Source of the DNA: Serendipita indica DSM 11827
Taxonomy: Eukaryota > Basidiomycota > Agaricomycetes > Sebacinales > Serendipitaceae
DNA: 64,000 nt
Direction of reading: 5' to 3'
NCBI GenBank assembly: GCA_910890315.1
Contig: CAJVGD010000011.1
Location: 124,001-188,000 of the forward strand
The translations under genes and the position numbers were made by a program. Below, piece by piece: positions 1 through 12,021 of the stretch (position 1 is its first letter; each line of letters opens with the position of its first letter). The notes under the pieces were generated by a model that worked only from the letters and a program-made list of their open reading frames with translations, had not been told where the DNA came from and searched no databases.

Positions 1-771
1 CAGGCGCATCAATGGCTTGATAGCCTCTGCAGCCTAGACTCTAAATGTGAACAACGATTACCTATTATTGAAACTGGGGGTGTTTACCTGATCCTCTTCC
101 TCGTCGAAGCCTTCTATTTCGGTTATGCGGACATTACGCAATCCGCGCTTTGAATGTGAATCCCGTAGACATGTCGACGCCGTCAAGGTCCCGTTATGCC
201 ATCCGGCCGTGCTAATCACGTCGTCATTGCCATCGACGAGCAGGTTTGCAATCGCCGTCTTGCCAGAGCCACGGCGGCCAAAGATGAAGAGCTCGAGTGA
301 GCCCAGTGTTTCTCCATACGCAGACTGGTGATGATGAGCGCCGTGCCGTCCTCGGTGGCCGCGTCCACCACGGCTGCTGCCCGTGGTCCCTTCTGACGAG
401 CTCACAGGTGGGGGAAGCATCAGCGACGGGATAACCAATCCCAATGGATCATGTTCAGAGTCTGTATGATTACGGCTCCCATGCTCGCCGCCGGCGTGGC
501 CTCCAGGCAGCAGCGATGGGTCGATGTACGGTGGCGACGAGGTTGCGCTCTGCGAGAACATGAACGACGACGAGACGGACGGGATAGACGATGCAATAGA
601 CAGCGGACTTCCTGCTAGAGAGTCGGCCAGGCCGTGGTGGCCATCGCCTGGACCATAATGACCGTGCCGCGCGTGAAGCTGTGGCGACGTTGGGGGCGAT
701 GGAAGTGACGAAGAACCTGGAGAAGACGGTATAGACGCTGTCGCAGCCATTCTCGAGCTCGCGGGATCCAT
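1..771 (-). CDS. P-loop NTPase-like protein, partial (runs off left edge)
   Basis: Unrecognised protein with a nucleotide-binding P-loop; only its N-terminal part is in the window. The start is taken at the ATG at 771 (MDPASSRMAAT); the frame stays open upstream but without an ATG. The first ~180 residues are Ser/Pro/Gly/His-rich and look disordered. They are followed by LELFIFGRRGSGKTAIANLL, a hydrophobic beta-strand leading into a Walker A motif (GRRGSGKT), as in small GTPases and other P-loop proteins. The first coding exon ends at 88 with a GTAAAC donor. The next exon probably starts at 33 after CTAG and reads AAEAIKPLMRL to the edge. G-domain motifs beyond Walker A are not visible, so GTPase versus ATPase cannot be settled. 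The low-complexity N-terminus fused to a P-loop is the odd point. Confidence 0.6.
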
Positions 772-1250
772 CAAGGTGTAGTGGCCAGAACCAAAGTGGT
801 AAGCGGCATTAAAGCCGAAGCATTCACAACTCGACCATTCAGGCCACAATACTAAAAGGAAAAAACTACCCTTTATTCTCAGACATTACACGCGATACGC
901 AGCATGTCTGGAGAGCTTGCAAAGACACGACACAGAAACAGAAGGAGAGACATAGGTTGAGGCAAACTTTGTGGGGGAAATCGGAAACGGTATTCGAGTG
1001 AGTGTGAGACGGGAATGGGTGGGATTGGCCAAACGATTTACAAGGCATTAGCTGCCAGGAATAGGAGGGGGAATTCGGGGGACGCGACGCAATAACCAGT
1101 GGAGTGAGTATTGTACAGAGGGATGGAGAGAAATTGGTGATGTTGAACACGACAGGTGTACGAGAGTAGCACGACAGAAAGCTTTGGAGAACTATTGCTT
1201 CATCTTCTGGTCGGGAAACCGAGTCCTTGAACACACCCGCACGGCGACCT
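772..1250. other. intergenic: 3' end of Zn2Cys6 gene and promoter of P-loop gene
   Basis: Both flanking genes read leftward, so this 479-bp interval should hold the terminator of the upstream regulator and the promoter of the P-loop gene. No conserved coding frame, RNA gene or repeat was seen. Confidence 0.5.
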
Positions 1251-4200
1251 CTAGTAGCCACCGTAATGATAATTGTCCGTCGAAGCCCACGACCGGGCGT
1301 ACTGCTCCTGCGGGGTCTGGTATATTGAACCAGGCCCAATGGGCTGTATCGTAAGCCCATTCGTGTAGAACACGCCTCCTTCACCCATCGCAACAGCCGA
1401 CGGCGGCTGAGAAACCTGTGCTTGCGTGCCAGCGCTGAACGACGTATCGATAACCAGTTGCGGATGAGAACGGCCGCTGCTTTCGGTTCCCGAGTACCCA
1501 TATCCTTGTGGGTATTGAAGATGAGCAGGATGTGCTGGTGGAGGCTGCGAATGCGACACTTGGTACTCGTGAGGCATTGATGCATGCGATTGTGCATAGG
1601 AGCTCTGAAGTTGAGGATGCTGGGGAACGTGCACTGGAGCATGCTGGTATTGTTGATGCTGCTGCTGGGAACGTTGCACTGTTGAAGTGTGGGTCTGGTG
1701 CGCATAGGCATGACTCTGCAGCATCTGCTGATTGTACGCGGCCGCGTCTTGCATCTCCTGCCAGCCAGCTTGGTTGTACCCGTGTGTGACTCCAGCCTGA
1801 GCCGACTCCACTGATGATCCAGAGTCGGTGACCGGAGTGTCGTGTCCTGGTTCGCCATTTGCAACGTTGGGTGGTGCCACTGGTTTGGTCTCTGAGTGCG
1901 CAAGATGGAGACCGAGGTCGTTTGAGGGCTGAGTAGAGTATTGCGACAGTGCATACTGCTGCTGATACTCTGTCGGCTCTTCTGGTATACTAAACGCGAA
2001 CCGCTTGGCGTTTTCCTCTTCGTTGGAACTCGAAGGGGATGAGGATTTTGACTTGTCTGCGTCGACTCTTCTCTTGGGTCGCTTCGCGGTGAGCTGGTCC
2101 TGAATACGAGCACGCACGGCAATGCGCCGTCTCGTATTTGTTGCACTGGATGGTCGTTGGGCGCCACCAGGCGTAGCCCTGTCCATAAACGCAAGCTTGG
2201 GGTCCGCTCGAGCAAACGGATCTACAGGCTCCACGACGATACCTTCCAGACGGACTCGCTTGTCGTGGTGTTCGTCTTCTGCGGCTGGGACTGGAGGTGC
2301 AACGGCCAGAGGCGCAGTTGGTATAGGTACGGGTACCACCTCTTCGACATGCGAGCTCCAGGGTACGGGCTTGGATGGCTGGCCAACGACCCACACACCC
2401 CCTACGACGTATGGAAGGATGAGTCCGTCAAAGAGACTCTGAATATCCTCCAGTTCGAAAGCACCACGCTTTCGCTTCGGCACGACACTCTCCACGATGC
2501 CATCAATGACCTGGATACCTGCACGGTCCGCAAGCTCCTCCAAGACACGCAACGGTGGGCTCAATTCTTGTAATGCAGGTTGAACCGTCATCTCGGGGAC
2601 GCCTTCTTTGAGTCGCATCCACGTTTCCAGGTCCTTTAAGAGAAGAATGCACTGATGGAGGCCATTGGCAGCATCCATAAGAGACCTGCGTTCGTATCCA
2701 CGCGTGGCTGGGAGAGTGCAGAGCACGCCGAATATGACACCTGCGTCAAAGATTCGCTTGCCATAGACATAATTCGACAAGCAGAGCGGCATCTTTTTCT
2801 TGAGCACGTGACGCTGAACCTTGATAACGTGCAAAAGAGCTTGCGCAGCATCCAATGTGCGAATAGCAGCGACGGTTCCATTCGCACTCGGAGGAGAACC
2901 GCGTGGCTTGTAGATGAGTGCATTCTCCAAAAGCAATGCAGCAAAACGCATCTGGTAGTACGACGTTAGTGCTGCAAGCTCAGTCTGCTGAGCGATGCTG
3001 TATCCCGTCGCTAGCGACACAGATGTCTCGTAGGGTCCAGGAGGTCGCTGCTCGCCGGCAAAGACGATGGCCACATCGGTAGCGTACTCCGCAGAGGTGT
3101 CGAATGCAATCGAGTGCGGCAAATTTCCTTGTTGTTGGTGGAGCCGTTCATCCCATTGCTCCAGGGTATCGCCAGCACTACGGGGTAACGACGGCTGGGT
3201 AGACTTGTCTTCCCCCGTGTTGTTTTCGGCCTTTTCAGCGGCAGCAATCATGAGATCGCGTTCTTGGTCACGCATGAATACAATCTCCATGCGCGCTTGA
3301 AGAAGAGACTTTAACAGCCTGTGAGCGGGATTAGTCGTATCAACAGTGGATCAACGGCACAGCGCACCTGGCCCTGTGAGTTGCAAAGATGGTGCTGTGG
3401 TTGATGCTAGACGCTGGTGGCGGAATTGTCGTGCAGCTTGGCTTGAAGGTACGATCATCCAAAGGCGTCGGTGGCTCAGCCGTATACGAAGCAGCGTCCA
3501 GCGTGATCTTGTTGCCAATCAGGTCCGACACATGACTACCAAAGAATGTCAGTTTCAGCAATGACCTAGATCGGAAAGGCGCACAAATCGTAAAAGGCAA
3601 CGGCGGCTGCGAGCATCCGGCGTCGCTCCCTTGTCCAAACACTCGATGCCGTGTGATTATTCAACGGTTCTATCAAGAGACCCGATATTTCCGCCTTTTG
3701 CCGCATGCTGTCCAGTAAACTCCTGAGTTGCTGCTGAAGTGCGGAAGGAGCAACACCGGAGAGGACCGCCTGGTACCCATCCAATTCCAAAGAGTGCAAC
3801 GTAAACACGATCAGAATGAGCAATGCCAATAGGACATCAAGGCGGTCGTCATCCGTATCTCCCGACAAGGCAATGGCCAACCGCGTCATATCGAAGAGCT
3901 TGGTCAAATCTCGCTCGCTTTCGGGAATCTCGGATTGCATTTTCCACGCTTTGCGCTCGACATGGTATGCCAGAGCGCCGAGCGTCATGGAGGCCGCCAC
4001 CACGGCAAAGAACGAAACTTGAATGGAAGTCACAGGGGAAAGCGAATTGATCGGGTCGTCCAAAGCACGCATGCGCGCCTCAATCTCGTAGTGGAAGAAA
4101 CATATCGGGTGAAGGTTGAGGGTGCTCTTGAGAGACGAGAGGAGACTATCGCGGGACAGACTCGACGGCAACTGCTGAAGCAATGGATATGTGACGACGG

Positions 4201-4846
4201 GTTTTCTGCGCGACCCGACGGCCACGGACGTTTCAGGGGCAAAGAAGAACGAGTGTAGACTCGATGTCTCCTGAGAGTCGAACAGTCTAGAGCTCGGTGA
4301 GGGATAGGACGGCGTCGGTAGGGCTTGGATGCGGGTGGGCGAAACGCCCAGGGTCCGGATCCACAAGGCAGTCATGGTGTCCAGCTGGTGCATCTGGTGG
4401 ATGCCGTTGGAGGACGACATTAGGATGAGAGGAGGTACTGTGATTCTTCGTGGCATATATGCCTCTTGTATTTCATCGACTCGGATAGCGAGTGAGTCAA
4501 TCTTAAGGTCAGCCTCCCGCTGGTTGTTCCACAATACTCCAATGTCACTGTGAGTTTGATAAGCAATATTTCGATGGAAACAGGAGTGACGTACGGCTTT
4601 TCGACATTGGCGGTCAAATAGACGCAAATTCTAGGGTCATTGGAACGACTGACGTCGAGGTGAGTTTTGGATAATCTATCAGAGAGTTGAAATAGAGTCG
4701 TACCGTGCACATGGCTCGCACGGCTGGCCTCGCGAGCACTTGACCTTGAGTCGTTTACACTAATGTGATGATCAGCAATGGGACCGGTACAAATAAAATT
4801 CAGGATAATTACCTCTGTGCAAACTATCGTCGTACGACTCCTTGAA
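1251..4846 (-). CDS. Zn2Cys6 (zinc binuclear cluster) transcription factor
   Basis: Probable DNA-binding transcription regulator of the fungal Zn2Cys6 class. Two small exons (4813-4846 and 4704-4759) encode CTECKRLKVKCSRGQPCEPC, a C-x2-C-x6-C-x5-C-x2-C pattern. The sixth Cys (ICVYL) follows nine residues later in exon 4595-4648. Further coding exons are 3585-4547, 3368-3535 and 1251-3318, and all phases agree. The middle region is helical and hydrophobic, like the regulatory domain common in this class. The last ~300 residues are rich in Gln, His, Ser and Pro and resemble an activation region, with a basic patch (PKRKRG, RPKRR) that could be a nuclear signal. Visible length is about 1,114 residues, long for the family. 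The first exon with the ATG lies upstream of 4846 and was not resolved. Target genes are unknown. Confidence 0.8.
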
Positions 4847-5741
4847 CTAGGTATTTGAAACGGCCAGCATTGAATTTGATGGGCGATTCACGGACGAGCG
4901 ACGATACCGGCGACGAGCAGCGTGCCGAGGGTGGGGCCAATAATCCCAATAAAATCAGAGATGAGTTAAGCAAGCATATCGTGGCGAATGGAACCTGCTT
5001 ACGGAGTTTTGGCTGTCGATGCGCTCATGACAGGGCAGCAAAAGTTGAGAGACGAGGAAACGGAAGCGAAAGGGGGGCCAAAGAAGACGAGAATATGAGA
5101 AGAAAAGTGTGCCCTGTGGGCTCTAAGAATGGCTCGAGCAGCGAGCACAACCTAGATCGACAACGGAGAGTCCAAGCAGCGAAAAGACTAGCTCACCTTC
5201 GGCATCTATTTGCTAAACGGGCGCTGTGCCTGAACGGCCCCCAAGTGTCCAACGGCAAGCTCATCTCAGCTTGTCAAGAACAACTATTAAACGTTTAAAT
5301 ATGCTCATTGGCCTCTATGAAAACCCGCCTTCAAGGTCGCTCAAGACGATCGGCCGCCGTCCTCTGCTGTACCTTTGCTTCTCCAATAATCTTGGACCAG
5401 AAGTTTGTCAAAGATTGATCCCCTGGAGTAGCTTCTTCACACTCTACAAGGGCCTTACACGAGGCACTACACCCCCGTCCTCTAGCCTCTGATCCGAAAA
5501 TGGCGCCAGAACAAGCTTGCCACAGGCCTAGATCCAATAGGATTTCCAATATGTATTAAGAGTGTTGGCGTCCTCAAATAGATTACGACCCCTCGGCCAC
5601 TCGTGCTGGCACTTGACAGCACTGGTGTTGCCGTTCGCCTGCCGTGACTCAAAACGTGTAACGACTCCGTCGGCAGGTGATCTCAAACTGGGATGGGCCA
5701 TTCATGCAATCAACCGGAAAATGAAATCCATGTTTCGGGCC
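4847..5741. other. intergenic: probable first exon and promoter of Zn2Cys6 gene
   Basis: This ~900-bp interval lies between the first resolvable exon of the Zn2Cys6 gene and the stop codon of the phosphatase gene; both read leftward. It must contain the missing 5' exon of the regulator. Open frames here on the plus strand (for example 4855-5298) have no recognisable domain and look like chance. Confidence 0.4.
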
Positions 5742-6844
5742 CTAGACGAGGACACGCAGATCTCCGAGTGAGTCGATGACAAAGTCCGGCAGGGCGTGTG
5801 AGCTTGCTTCTGCCAAAGTCTTCTCGCTCGTCACCCCTTAACGCGCACAAATCAGTGAGCGGATGACCACAAGACGCAATCCCCACTCACCGGTCATCAC
5901 GAGAAGCGTCGCGACTCCCCCATTCTTCCCAAACGCAATGTCCGTATCCAATCGGTCACCCACCATAATCGTTCTAGCAGGATTGAAATCGTGCCTTGGA
6001 AGGATCAGCGGATAAGTGGCTCCATGCTCCAGACTCGTACTTTGCTCTGATACAGTCGAGCATCGTTCGACCGGGTTTGCCTATCGATAAGGGCTCTCTC
6101 CCAAGAGCCCGGCTGAGCACGGCACTCAAGCTTCCAGCACCGGGCAGCAGGCCTCCTTTTACGGGATAGGTGCTATCGACATTGGTCGCCAGGAACTTGC
6201 ACTCTTCTTCACCATTCCTCAGATACTGGAAAGCCTTTGAGAGCTTGGTATAATTGACGGACGTATCGAGTCCACATAGGACAGCCTTGACGTTTGGATC
6301 CTTTTCGAATGTGTCGAGATGAAAGGATTCGAGCGTATTGTCTTCTGTAGCTGTTCCTCCGATAGATATTATTCCTTCTTGTGCGAGTTCGTACTCGAGT
6401 CCTGCCATGCCAATGACATAGACCTTTGATCCCTGTGGCAGCTTGAGGACGGTCGAAATGTATACAGCAGCGGCATATGCAGAACCAAAAATCTCCTCCT
6501 AGAGTAGCCTTAGTGCATCACAGATCTCTTTGAACACAGTCCTACGAACCACGTCCGCCTGAACGCCAAGCTTGTCAAACTTGCCCTTGTAGTCCTTTCG
6601 AGATTTGGTGGCATTGTTTGTGACGAATATCACGCTTTTCTCTAACAGAGTTCATATCCGTGATCAATCGTCTCGTTCATTGGATGGATCACTCACCTTT
6701 CGATCGGAGGAGACGGAGCACGTCGATAACTCCATCGATGACAGCATCCCCATTCCAAAGGACACCATCGCAGTCAAAGAGAAAAGTGTCATAATTTTCC
6801 ACAAGAGTCGCCAGTTCCGAGGGGGAACTGAGTTGCTGAGGCAT
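5742..6844 (-). CDS. PHO13: HAD phosphatase, 4-nitrophenylphosphatase / phosphoglycolate phosphatase type
   Basis: Cytosolic haloacid-dehalogenase phosphatase of the Pho13/PGP family, which removes phosphate from small metabolites such as 2-phosphoglycolate and other metabolic by-products. Five exons (6697-6844, 6550-6641, 6041-6498, 5891-5994, 5742-5836) join in phase to give 298 residues, the usual size. HAD motif I FLFDCDGVLW (Asp24 nucleophile, Asp26) is near the N-terminus, followed by VIFVTNNATKSR (motif II Thr, TNN signature) and GDRLDTDIAFGKN (motif IV acidic pair). The cap region between motifs II and III is full length. The ATG at 6844 starts MPQQLSSPSEL. Its start faces the Zrg17-like gene across 255 bp. 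The exact physiological substrate cannot be read from sequence. Confidence 0.9.
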
Positions 6845-7099
6845 ATTCTATAACTTTGTATACTGAAATAACGATGCTATAAATTCTCAAGTCCTTCCGA
6901 TGGCTCTCCTTGGAGACCCGGGACGTCTGATCCTCTGGAAGTGGCGGGGAGTAAGTTCGGGTCCTCTGCTTGTAGAATTTGAGAATGATGGACCAGAAAA
7001 TCACATTGTCCAGTAACATCTCGCAGCAGCTGCGACGTGGTAAAGGCCAAGTAACCAGTCGACGCAAACTTGGAGCTGCTGGCCTCTGAGGATTGCTCA
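6845..7099. promoter_or_regulatory. divergent promoter, phosphatase / Zrg17-like
   Basis: 255 bp between the two opposed start codons must serve both genes. I saw no clear TATA box or known operator. Confidence 0.5.
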
Positions 7100-9747
7100 A
7101 TGGCCACCGTCGAGGCAAGTTGACCCACAAAATTAGGGGTAAAATGGTGATAGAAACCAAATGCTGACTTGTTTACTCCCCTTTAGCGGCTCAAACATGG
7201 ACGGCGAAACAGCTATGAATACGAAGACCTGCCGGCCTTGGCCTCTCAGCTCTCCAAAGAGTCTCAAGCGGATCCTACGAGCCCTCTATACTCACGAGCT
7301 CGTGTTGTCTCAAACCCAAGCCCCAGCATAGGCAAAGTACCGCTGTCAGCCGGTCCTCATCGAACGTCGTTTGGTGTCGAGAATTCTAATGGACCAGCGA
7401 GCCATTATCGGAGCGGGAGTAGCAGCTCATACGCAGGTCATAGAAGTGGCATCGCTGGCAACGCTGGTCATGGACCCATACCGTCCACGACAGGCCCAGG
7501 AAGTCCGAGAGCATTTGGCCCATATGGAGCGCACGCGAGGTCGCCCAGTTCGACAAGTGATATCGCAGCTTCACCATTCAGAACCTCCTTTTCCCCTGTA
7601 AATGGCGAGCTGGCAAACGGTACGACGCCCTACAATGCCGCGCCGAATGGCGGTAATGCGTCCCCGCCACCGTCGTCTGCTGGCGCGCAGTCAAAAAGGC
7701 ACGGACGTATACACTCGCGAAATCTTTCTATATTCTTCCCCCGCCCAGGAGCCTCGGCTGTCCCCTCCATCGCCGAGGATGGTGCCCAAGAAATAGACGC
7801 ACCAGAGACGCTTATAGTCACAAACTCTTCTACACCAATCTCTGGACAGACACGTGGCTCAAAAGGGACCACACCGCATTCTGCCTCTGTCCCATCTCGA
7901 AACCAGCTAGGCCAAGGTTTCAAATTTGGAGGTCGTCCACCTTCGACTTCAACGAGACATTCACCTCCAATTACGAGTGCCATGGAGCAAACTTCAACGT
8001 CAACCAGCACCGACCACGGCCCCAGCAGCGTTCCAATGTCCAAAGTCGGAACTCCGGTTTCGGCAAATACGACATCATCACGAAGAGGTCACCACCATCG
8101 CCACTCACTCTCTCATAGCTTCTTCTCGTTTATGGAACCTGCACCCTCAGCCGGCATGTCGTCGCCAGGCTTTACCCCTCAGCATCGCAAGCAGCCTTCC
8201 AATAACCTGAGAGTCAATGTTCTTAATGCTTCTCCGAGCCTGAATGGTCCCCCATTGTCGGCAATCAGCCAGTCGAATGGTTGGGGACCCCTTTCTCCCT
8301 TTTCGGCCACCGCATCTGCCTTTCCTCCAGCCCAGCTCATCCCTCCAAAGCGAACCGTTTCCCTCAACGCCGCGGCAGCACTACCTAATCCTTCCACCCA
8401 GAGGTCTTCAACGTTCCTCCAGAAACTCATGGAGCTACCCCAACACCTGCGACAAGGACTCGTGTTTAGTGTGGCAGAGGGAACGGTTGGGTGTCTTTTG
8501 TGGATCTTAGGACAACACGCAGAAAGCCTTGCATGTACGGCGTTGGCGTATTGGGTCGTTTTCGATGCGCTGGGAGCTGCACTCGGGGTATATGGAAGGC
8601 TTGTTGATGCTGGGGCCAGTGGTGGCAGCCTCAAATTGCCTTATGGGTGAGTCCAAGCTTTTGATTGATATGAAATATTAACCTCTTCACAGTGCTAAAC
8701 GTATAGAGACTGTCGCTTTGTTCGCTCAGGCCGTCTATCTATTGTTCTCGGCGGTTTATATCTGCAAGGAAACCTTGGAACACGCTCTCTTATCCGCAGG
8801 AGATGCTGGTCATCATCACCATCATGCCCCAGGCCAGAATTTTGAACTTGATTCAGGGTATGCAGTTTTGACAGGACGAAAACTTTTCTGACCATCAATA
8901 CAGGCCGACATATCCCGTCACGTTATTATGGCTCTCATTTATGTTCTTATCTTTATCAAGCACTCTATTCAAGAACAACCTTAAAATTCTAGACGCAACC
9001 GGCATCTACTTGCCGTCTGTTCGACACGTCCTCCGCTCCCTATCTCCTTCAAACCCAGTTGCCATCACCAAATTCCGACCATCCTCGACGCTACTTCTAT
9101 CCAACCCTTACACACTGTTCCCCGTCATCTGCACTGGCCTCCTCATCTCTATCTCGACATTCCCAATGTCCATCGAATCACAGAAAGCAGCAGATATGCT
9201 CGTGGCAGGCATCGAAGCGGCAGGTACTGCTTGGCTCGCCTGGCCAGCGTGTCTGGTCCTTGGCAAAGTGCTCCTCCAAACCGCACCCGAGCGTTCTCCT
9301 TCGACAGCCGAGACGCTCACCGCAACCAAGGGTACGATGGAGGCGCTATTGCGGACGATGAAGGAGATTGAACGACACCCACAAGTGCTCCACCTGCCAG
9401 CGCCGCATGTATGGCAGCTCTCACCTCCTTCACAATACTTTAGCTCCGTGGGGGCATATTCAACTGCTTGGGAGGGGAAGATGAAGGATAGTGATGATGA
9501 CCTACACCGGAGTGACATGAATGGTCATAGCCGCGACTCACTTCACCCCACATCGTACTCGCGAGCCCGAGGGCGACCCGTTACCTCTGCGGCGGGAGGT
9601 CAGGTCATTGTAACGTTGGAGCTTCATGTCAGAAAAGAGTTGGATGACGTAGAGTGTTTGGAGCTGACAAGGTGGGCGTGGCAGCGCTGCATCAACGCTC
9701 TCGGACAGGGGGACCAGGGCGTGAGCGTGGGCATTGTACGAGGCTAG
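7100..9747 (+). CDS. ZRG17: cation diffusion facilitator, Zrg17-like zinc transporter
   Basis: Membrane protein of the cation diffusion facilitator family, closest in layout to Zrg17, which pairs with Msc2 to load zinc into the ER/secretory pathway. Exons 7100-7114, 7187-8646, 8693-8857 and 8904-9747 join in phase to 827 residues. The first coding exon is only MATVE and its intron (7115-7186) starts with GC in the context GAG|GCAAGT. Residues ~1-390 are Ser/Pro-rich and disordered with a His patch (RRGHHHRHSLSH). Six membrane spans follow, starting near QGLVFSVAEGTVGCLLWI. A His-rich loop (GHHHHHAPGQ) lies between spans, as in zinc CDFs. The HxxxD zinc-site pattern expected in the second and fifth spans is absent (YWVVFDALGAALG; AAGTAWLAWPACLVLG), which is why I favour the non-catalytic partner (Zrg17/ZnT6 type) over Msc2. 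Confidence 0.75.
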
Positions 9748-10011
9748 ACTAGATCATCAATACACCTTCTTTATGGGCCAATCTGATGACCTTCCAAGTT
9801 CGATGTAGTGGTAGCTGTTGTAAGTGGAAGCGCAGCTTGTATAACGAGTTCGTGGAGCCGATGGTCTCTCCTAATCGGTTGGGGCATGTATACCAATGCC
9901 ACCAGCCGAGTCTCAAATAAGTATTTTCCTGCCCTCATCTTGAGGAGTCTCTGCATATTCGCTACATAATCTGGAGACTCGTACCATTCTACAGGTACAA
10001 GTGAGGGCATT
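9748..10011 (-). other. intergenic with doubtful 80-codon open frame
   Basis: 3' regions of two convergent genes. On the minus strand a frame from 10010 to 9771 (MPSLVPVEWYESPDYV...) starts right after the F-box gene's stop codon in another frame. Its composition looks protein-like, but I recognise no domain and could not splice it to the F-box gene, so I do not call it a gene. Confidence 0.3.
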
Positions 10012-11660
10012 CTATTCGATGATTTCCAATCCCAAACGGTTTTCCACTTCTCCCCAAATGTTTCTCTCTGCCTCTGGTAGACGCAAGCATTCGGGTGTTT
10101 CCAAACGGATATTCTCGTTGAATATCCACCACATCAATCGAAGGTTTGGGAAAGCCTTTGATAGCATCTGAGTGGCATAGTCTGCATCGTCGATGGCAGA
10201 CACGTTGACGTGTAACTCATCCATTTTCTCATTGGAGCCCTCTATCATGGCGTCTGGATTCGGGTCCGAGGCCTTGCGCCCGTCAAACGCAATACCCAAG
10301 TTCCGCATGAAGGGCATTTTGATTGCAAATTGTACGACGTCGCGCATGGTCAACGACCATATTGGTTCTTCCGTATCAGGCGCACAGATTCGCTTGTCCG
10401 TGCTAATCAGGCAGGAATGGAGCAGTGGACAAGCTTTCGCCAGCGCGTTAAGGAATTGCGTATCGATGGAGACATGGGAGAATGGGAAAAGTTTGAGAGA
10501 TTGCAAAGAAGCGAGTCGGAAGACTGATTGGAGATAGGCCGGGAGGACAACGAGTCGCGAAACCAAGGTGGGATGACACCACGAGCGGCTTCGCCCATAG
10601 TCTAGCTCCCTGTAGCGGCACTTTTTGAGACGTGGCCACGTCTCGGTAATGGTTTGCATCACCAACGCGACGCTCTCTCCCGCGAGTGGGCTGCGAGCGA
10701 ATTCAAACTCGTCAACAACGATCGAGTTTCCTGCGCAATAACGAGCAGCAGCCAGCATTAACTCTCCGATGCCTGTCGTGATGATAAGCTTTTTTAGAGA
10801 GGCGCCATTTGTTGGGTTGACAAAGGGACCTGCGTCGGTACCCGGCAAATCGCTCATTATTTGCAGATTTAGTGTATGAAGTGACGTAAATATGGAGAGA
10901 TTGCTGAGGATGATAAAGGCTGCCCTCAGAGTCACAGGCAGGTGAACGCTCTGGAGCCGGGTCAGCTTCTGTAGAGTGGGTACGACCAACTCTTGAACGA
11001 AGCCGGGCTGCAACGCGTTGCCCAAATCCTCGAAGTCGTCGAGTTGGATACATTGCCCAACCAATGTGTAGATCGTTGTTAAATCCGCCCCTTCCGTCAT
11101 GATCCACAGTTTCTTAAGGGTTGGCTTCAGAAGGAAGGGGAGGAGCTGGTGGTTGTCTCGAGCTATTTCGGCGGCGAGCCCAAGTGTATGGACGCCTTCG
11201 AAAAGATGAGGGTATTGACCCAGGACGGCAATGAGCGTGACGGCTAGATTGTCCCATGACTCAAACGGCTTGTCTTTGTTGGTGTAAAGATGGAGGAAGC
11301 GAATAAACTTGCTGTAATAGACGAACCTCTCGAGTCTGTCGGTGATATCCTGTCACACATCAGCATCTAGACCAAGCGATGGTGAATACTTGCGGTAATT
11401 TGCTTCTCTTGATCATCGCCAATTAAGGCAGAGTCGAGGCCCAAGATATGAGCCAAGGGATGAGGGGATATGATATCTCTCCAGAGATGTGATAGAGCAA
11501 TTGGTGAGAAATACTTGTTTACCTGGGCCAAGTTTATAAGGGACACCCTGTCTGTAGTGGGCTCCCCTGCACGCCATTTACGACATGCAACATGACCAAT
11601 AATAATATCCAGCAACTCTGGAATGCCGAGAGTGCGCGATACAGCGGATTCAATCTCCAT
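10012..11660 (-). CDS. F-box-like protein with leucine-rich C-terminal region
   Basis: Probable substrate-recognition subunit of an SCF ubiquitin ligase; this F-box plus leucine-rich layout is greatly expanded in agaricomycetes. The N-terminus (MEIESAVSRTLGIPELLDII, then LINLAQVNKYFSPIALSHLW) has the F-box pattern: a Pro-Glu-Leu opening and a second helix ending near Trp. The rest (~430 residues) has irregular Leu-rich repeats (LQSVHLPVTL, LHTLNLQIM, LQSLKLFPF). Two exons, 11394-11660 and 10012-11349, join only through a 44-nt intron with a GC donor (ACC|GCAAGT) and CAG acceptor; no GT donor keeps the frame. The length is 534 residues from the ATG at 11660; an upstream in-frame ATG at 11708 would add 16. 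The target is unknown. Confidence 0.65.
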
Positions 11661-12021
11661 CAATTGTGGTGAGGAGCGAGTGACCCTGCCAGACCTTACC
11701 ACCAGCATTTACCTTTCTATTGACGGACGTGCGATTCAATGTCAGATTACTCGTAAACTCAGCCTAGTAACTGTTGTGCTTAAGGCGAGACCAATTGGGC
11801 TTGTGTAGCTCACTATTGGATAGATGCAATAGAGACCTGTTCTCAGCCGCCCATCGGGCTGTAAACAGGCATCGAGTGAGAGGGGCATCCCTAATACATC
11901 ACTGCTTTCTACACCCTTTCTCAACGTCAAAAGGTGCTGGATCGATGCTCTGAAGTTATTGTCATTGTACACGGGCTATCTAACCCTCAAACGAACACTA
12001 CAGAACTTCCCCAAGAGAGAC
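11661..12021. other. intergenic: promoter of F-box gene, 3' end of membrane-protein gene
   Basis: About 360 bp between two leftward genes. Nothing recognisable beyond the expected promoter and terminator; no repeat or RNA gene was seen. Confidence 0.4.

Noticed and set aside
866-2215. A 449-codon open frame on the minus strand
   Set aside because: It lies mostly inside the last exon of the Zn2Cys6 gene in another frame, has shadow-like composition and no domain.
4855-5298. 147-codon plus-strand frame upstream of the Zn2Cys6 gene
   Set aside because: No domain, overlaps the likely first exon and promoter of the opposite-strand gene; probably chance.
9771-10010. 80-codon frame after the F-box gene as its C-terminal exon
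   Set aside because: No splice pair was found that joins it in frame to the F-box protein.
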